A stretch of 64,000 nucleotides of DNA from Bradyrhizobium sp. CB1717 (GTDB lineage: Bacteria > Pseudomonadota > Alphaproteobacteria > Rhizobiales > Xanthobacteraceae). The notes beneath the pieces were generated by a model, which worked only from the letters and a program-made list of their open reading frames with translations, searched no databases and was not told the DNA's origin. Every line of letters starts with the position of its first letter. Position 1 is the first letter of the stretch. Made by a program: the position numbers and the translations under genes. The DNA lies in contig NZ_CP121666.1 in assembly GCF_029714325.1 (NCBI RefSeq), forward strand, positions 7,347,001-7,411,000, in the 5' to 3' direction. Shown here piece by piece: positions 63,281-64,000 of the stretch.

Positions 63281-64000
63281 CGGGGTGCGCAGGTGAACCC
63301 AATGCTCGGCAGGGAAGTCATAGAACGCCAGCAGAGCCGTGCGGTCCTTGATCAGGCAATCAACGGCGGGGCTGTATTTGGCGCGATATTTCTCGGCGAA
63401 GACGTTGATCGCCGCTTCGGCGGCCGCCCGGTTTGGCGCCAGGCAAATTTCCTGCAGATCTCTCTTCATGCCGACCTGCACGGACTTGGCAACCTTGTCG
63501 ATGACGTTACTCACCTTGTGGCACCAACAGCGCTGGTGCCGCGTGGAAGGAAAGATTTCGTCGAGCGCCTTCCGGAAGCCGAGCGCGCCGTCGCCGACGG
63601 CTATCTCCGGGGCGATCTGCAAGCCGCGCTTTCGGAGATCGATGAGCAGTTCGCGCCAGCTCTGGGCGCTCTCGCGCACGCCGACCTGGAAGCCGATCAG
63701 CTCCTTCTTGCCTTCGGGCGTGGCCCCGATCAGCACCAGCATGCACTCGCTGTGATCCTCCATGCGGGCCTGCAGGTAGACGCCGTCGGCCCAGACGTAG
63801 ACGTAGCGCCGCGCCGACAGATCGCGGCTCAGCCAGCGCTCGTATTCAGCCTGCCATTCGGCTGTCAGGCGCGAAATCACCGATGGTGACAGGTTCGGTG
63901 CCTCCTTGCCAAGCAGCGCCGACAGCGCGTCCTGGAAGTCGCCGGTCGAGATGCCGCGCAGATACAGCACCGGCAACAGCGCATCCAGGCTCTTCGTCCG
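63269..64000 (-). pseudogene. IS256-family transposase, truncated at its C-terminus and at the window edge
   Basis: The frame enters from beyond 64000 (RTKSLDALLPVLYLRGISTG) and shows the IS256 core: YVYVWADGVYLQARMED with the first Asp, AVGDGALGFRKALDEIFPS with the second, and RHQRCWCHKVSNVIDKV. It stops after FPAEHWVHLRT, where the usual NPIEST block should follow, so the C-terminal third is lost. Confidence 0.88.

Overview
The window looks like accessory DNA from a slow-growing rhizobium, most likely Bradyrhizobium. The coding is GC-rich and alphaproteobacterial. A NopP-like type III effector sits behind a tts-box, the aminotransferase and flavin monooxygenase pair resembles the NGR234 y4wE/y4wF genes, and there is a dense set of IS66, IS630, IS5, IS3, IS110 and IS256 elements and recombinase-in-trio (RIT) elements. 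This reads as the edge and interior of a symbiosis island. Family names come from motifs read by eye; no database search was possible.

Region 1 (1-19.2 kb). After the start of a membrane protein, the 3' half of a tRNA-Pro and a broken DszC-like gene, an intact CAU-anticodon tRNA is followed by an 18-kb phage-like element. A 50-bp copy of the tRNA 3' end bounds it on the far side. It carries an integrase, a directionality factor, regulators, a three-gene HNH module, a tape-measure gene split by an IS5 element, a tail fibre, a DUF4062 protein, a frameshifted helicase beside an iteron-like array, and a small operon with a prohead protease. No terminase, portal or major capsid gene was seen, so it is defective or satellite-like.

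Region 2 (19.2-32.5 kb). A second, more decayed relative repeats the same order (directionality factor, XRE regulator, AlpA-like regulator, cargo, tape measure), but its cargo is a RelA/SpoT-domain gene overlapping a nucleoid-associated-protein-like gene. Further on are an IS630 element, a P27-type small terminase, an orphan queC, a decayed RepA-like helicase beside GGGACA repeats, a beta-repeat gene fragment, an integrase pseudogene and IS110 debris.

Region 3 (32.5-40 kb). A NopP-like effector gene with a tts-box lies next to a three-level nest: an IS66 tail is cut by an old RIT element, whose middle recombinase gene is cut by a younger, intact RIT element with 106-bp terminal inverted repeats.

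Region 4 (40-58.3 kb) is the best-preserved metabolic part: a cold-shock gene, a three-subunit acyl-CoA carboxylase, extra trpD and trpC, an AMP-forming ligase, a HisC-like aminotransferase and a luciferase-like monooxygenase. A 28-bp sequence element occurs once upstream of the carboxylase operon, once upstream of trpDC and once upstream of the aminotransferase gene, which suggests a small regulon. An IS66 with a perfect 8-bp target duplication sits between the ligase and the aminotransferase.

Region 5 (58.3-64 kb). An IS3 element abuts a relic plasmid replicon: a parA tail, a frameshifted ribbon-helix-helix partition gene, a repA with one amber codon, and six iterons, the last five spaced exactly 22 bp. 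Small unknown genes and a truncated IS256 end the window.
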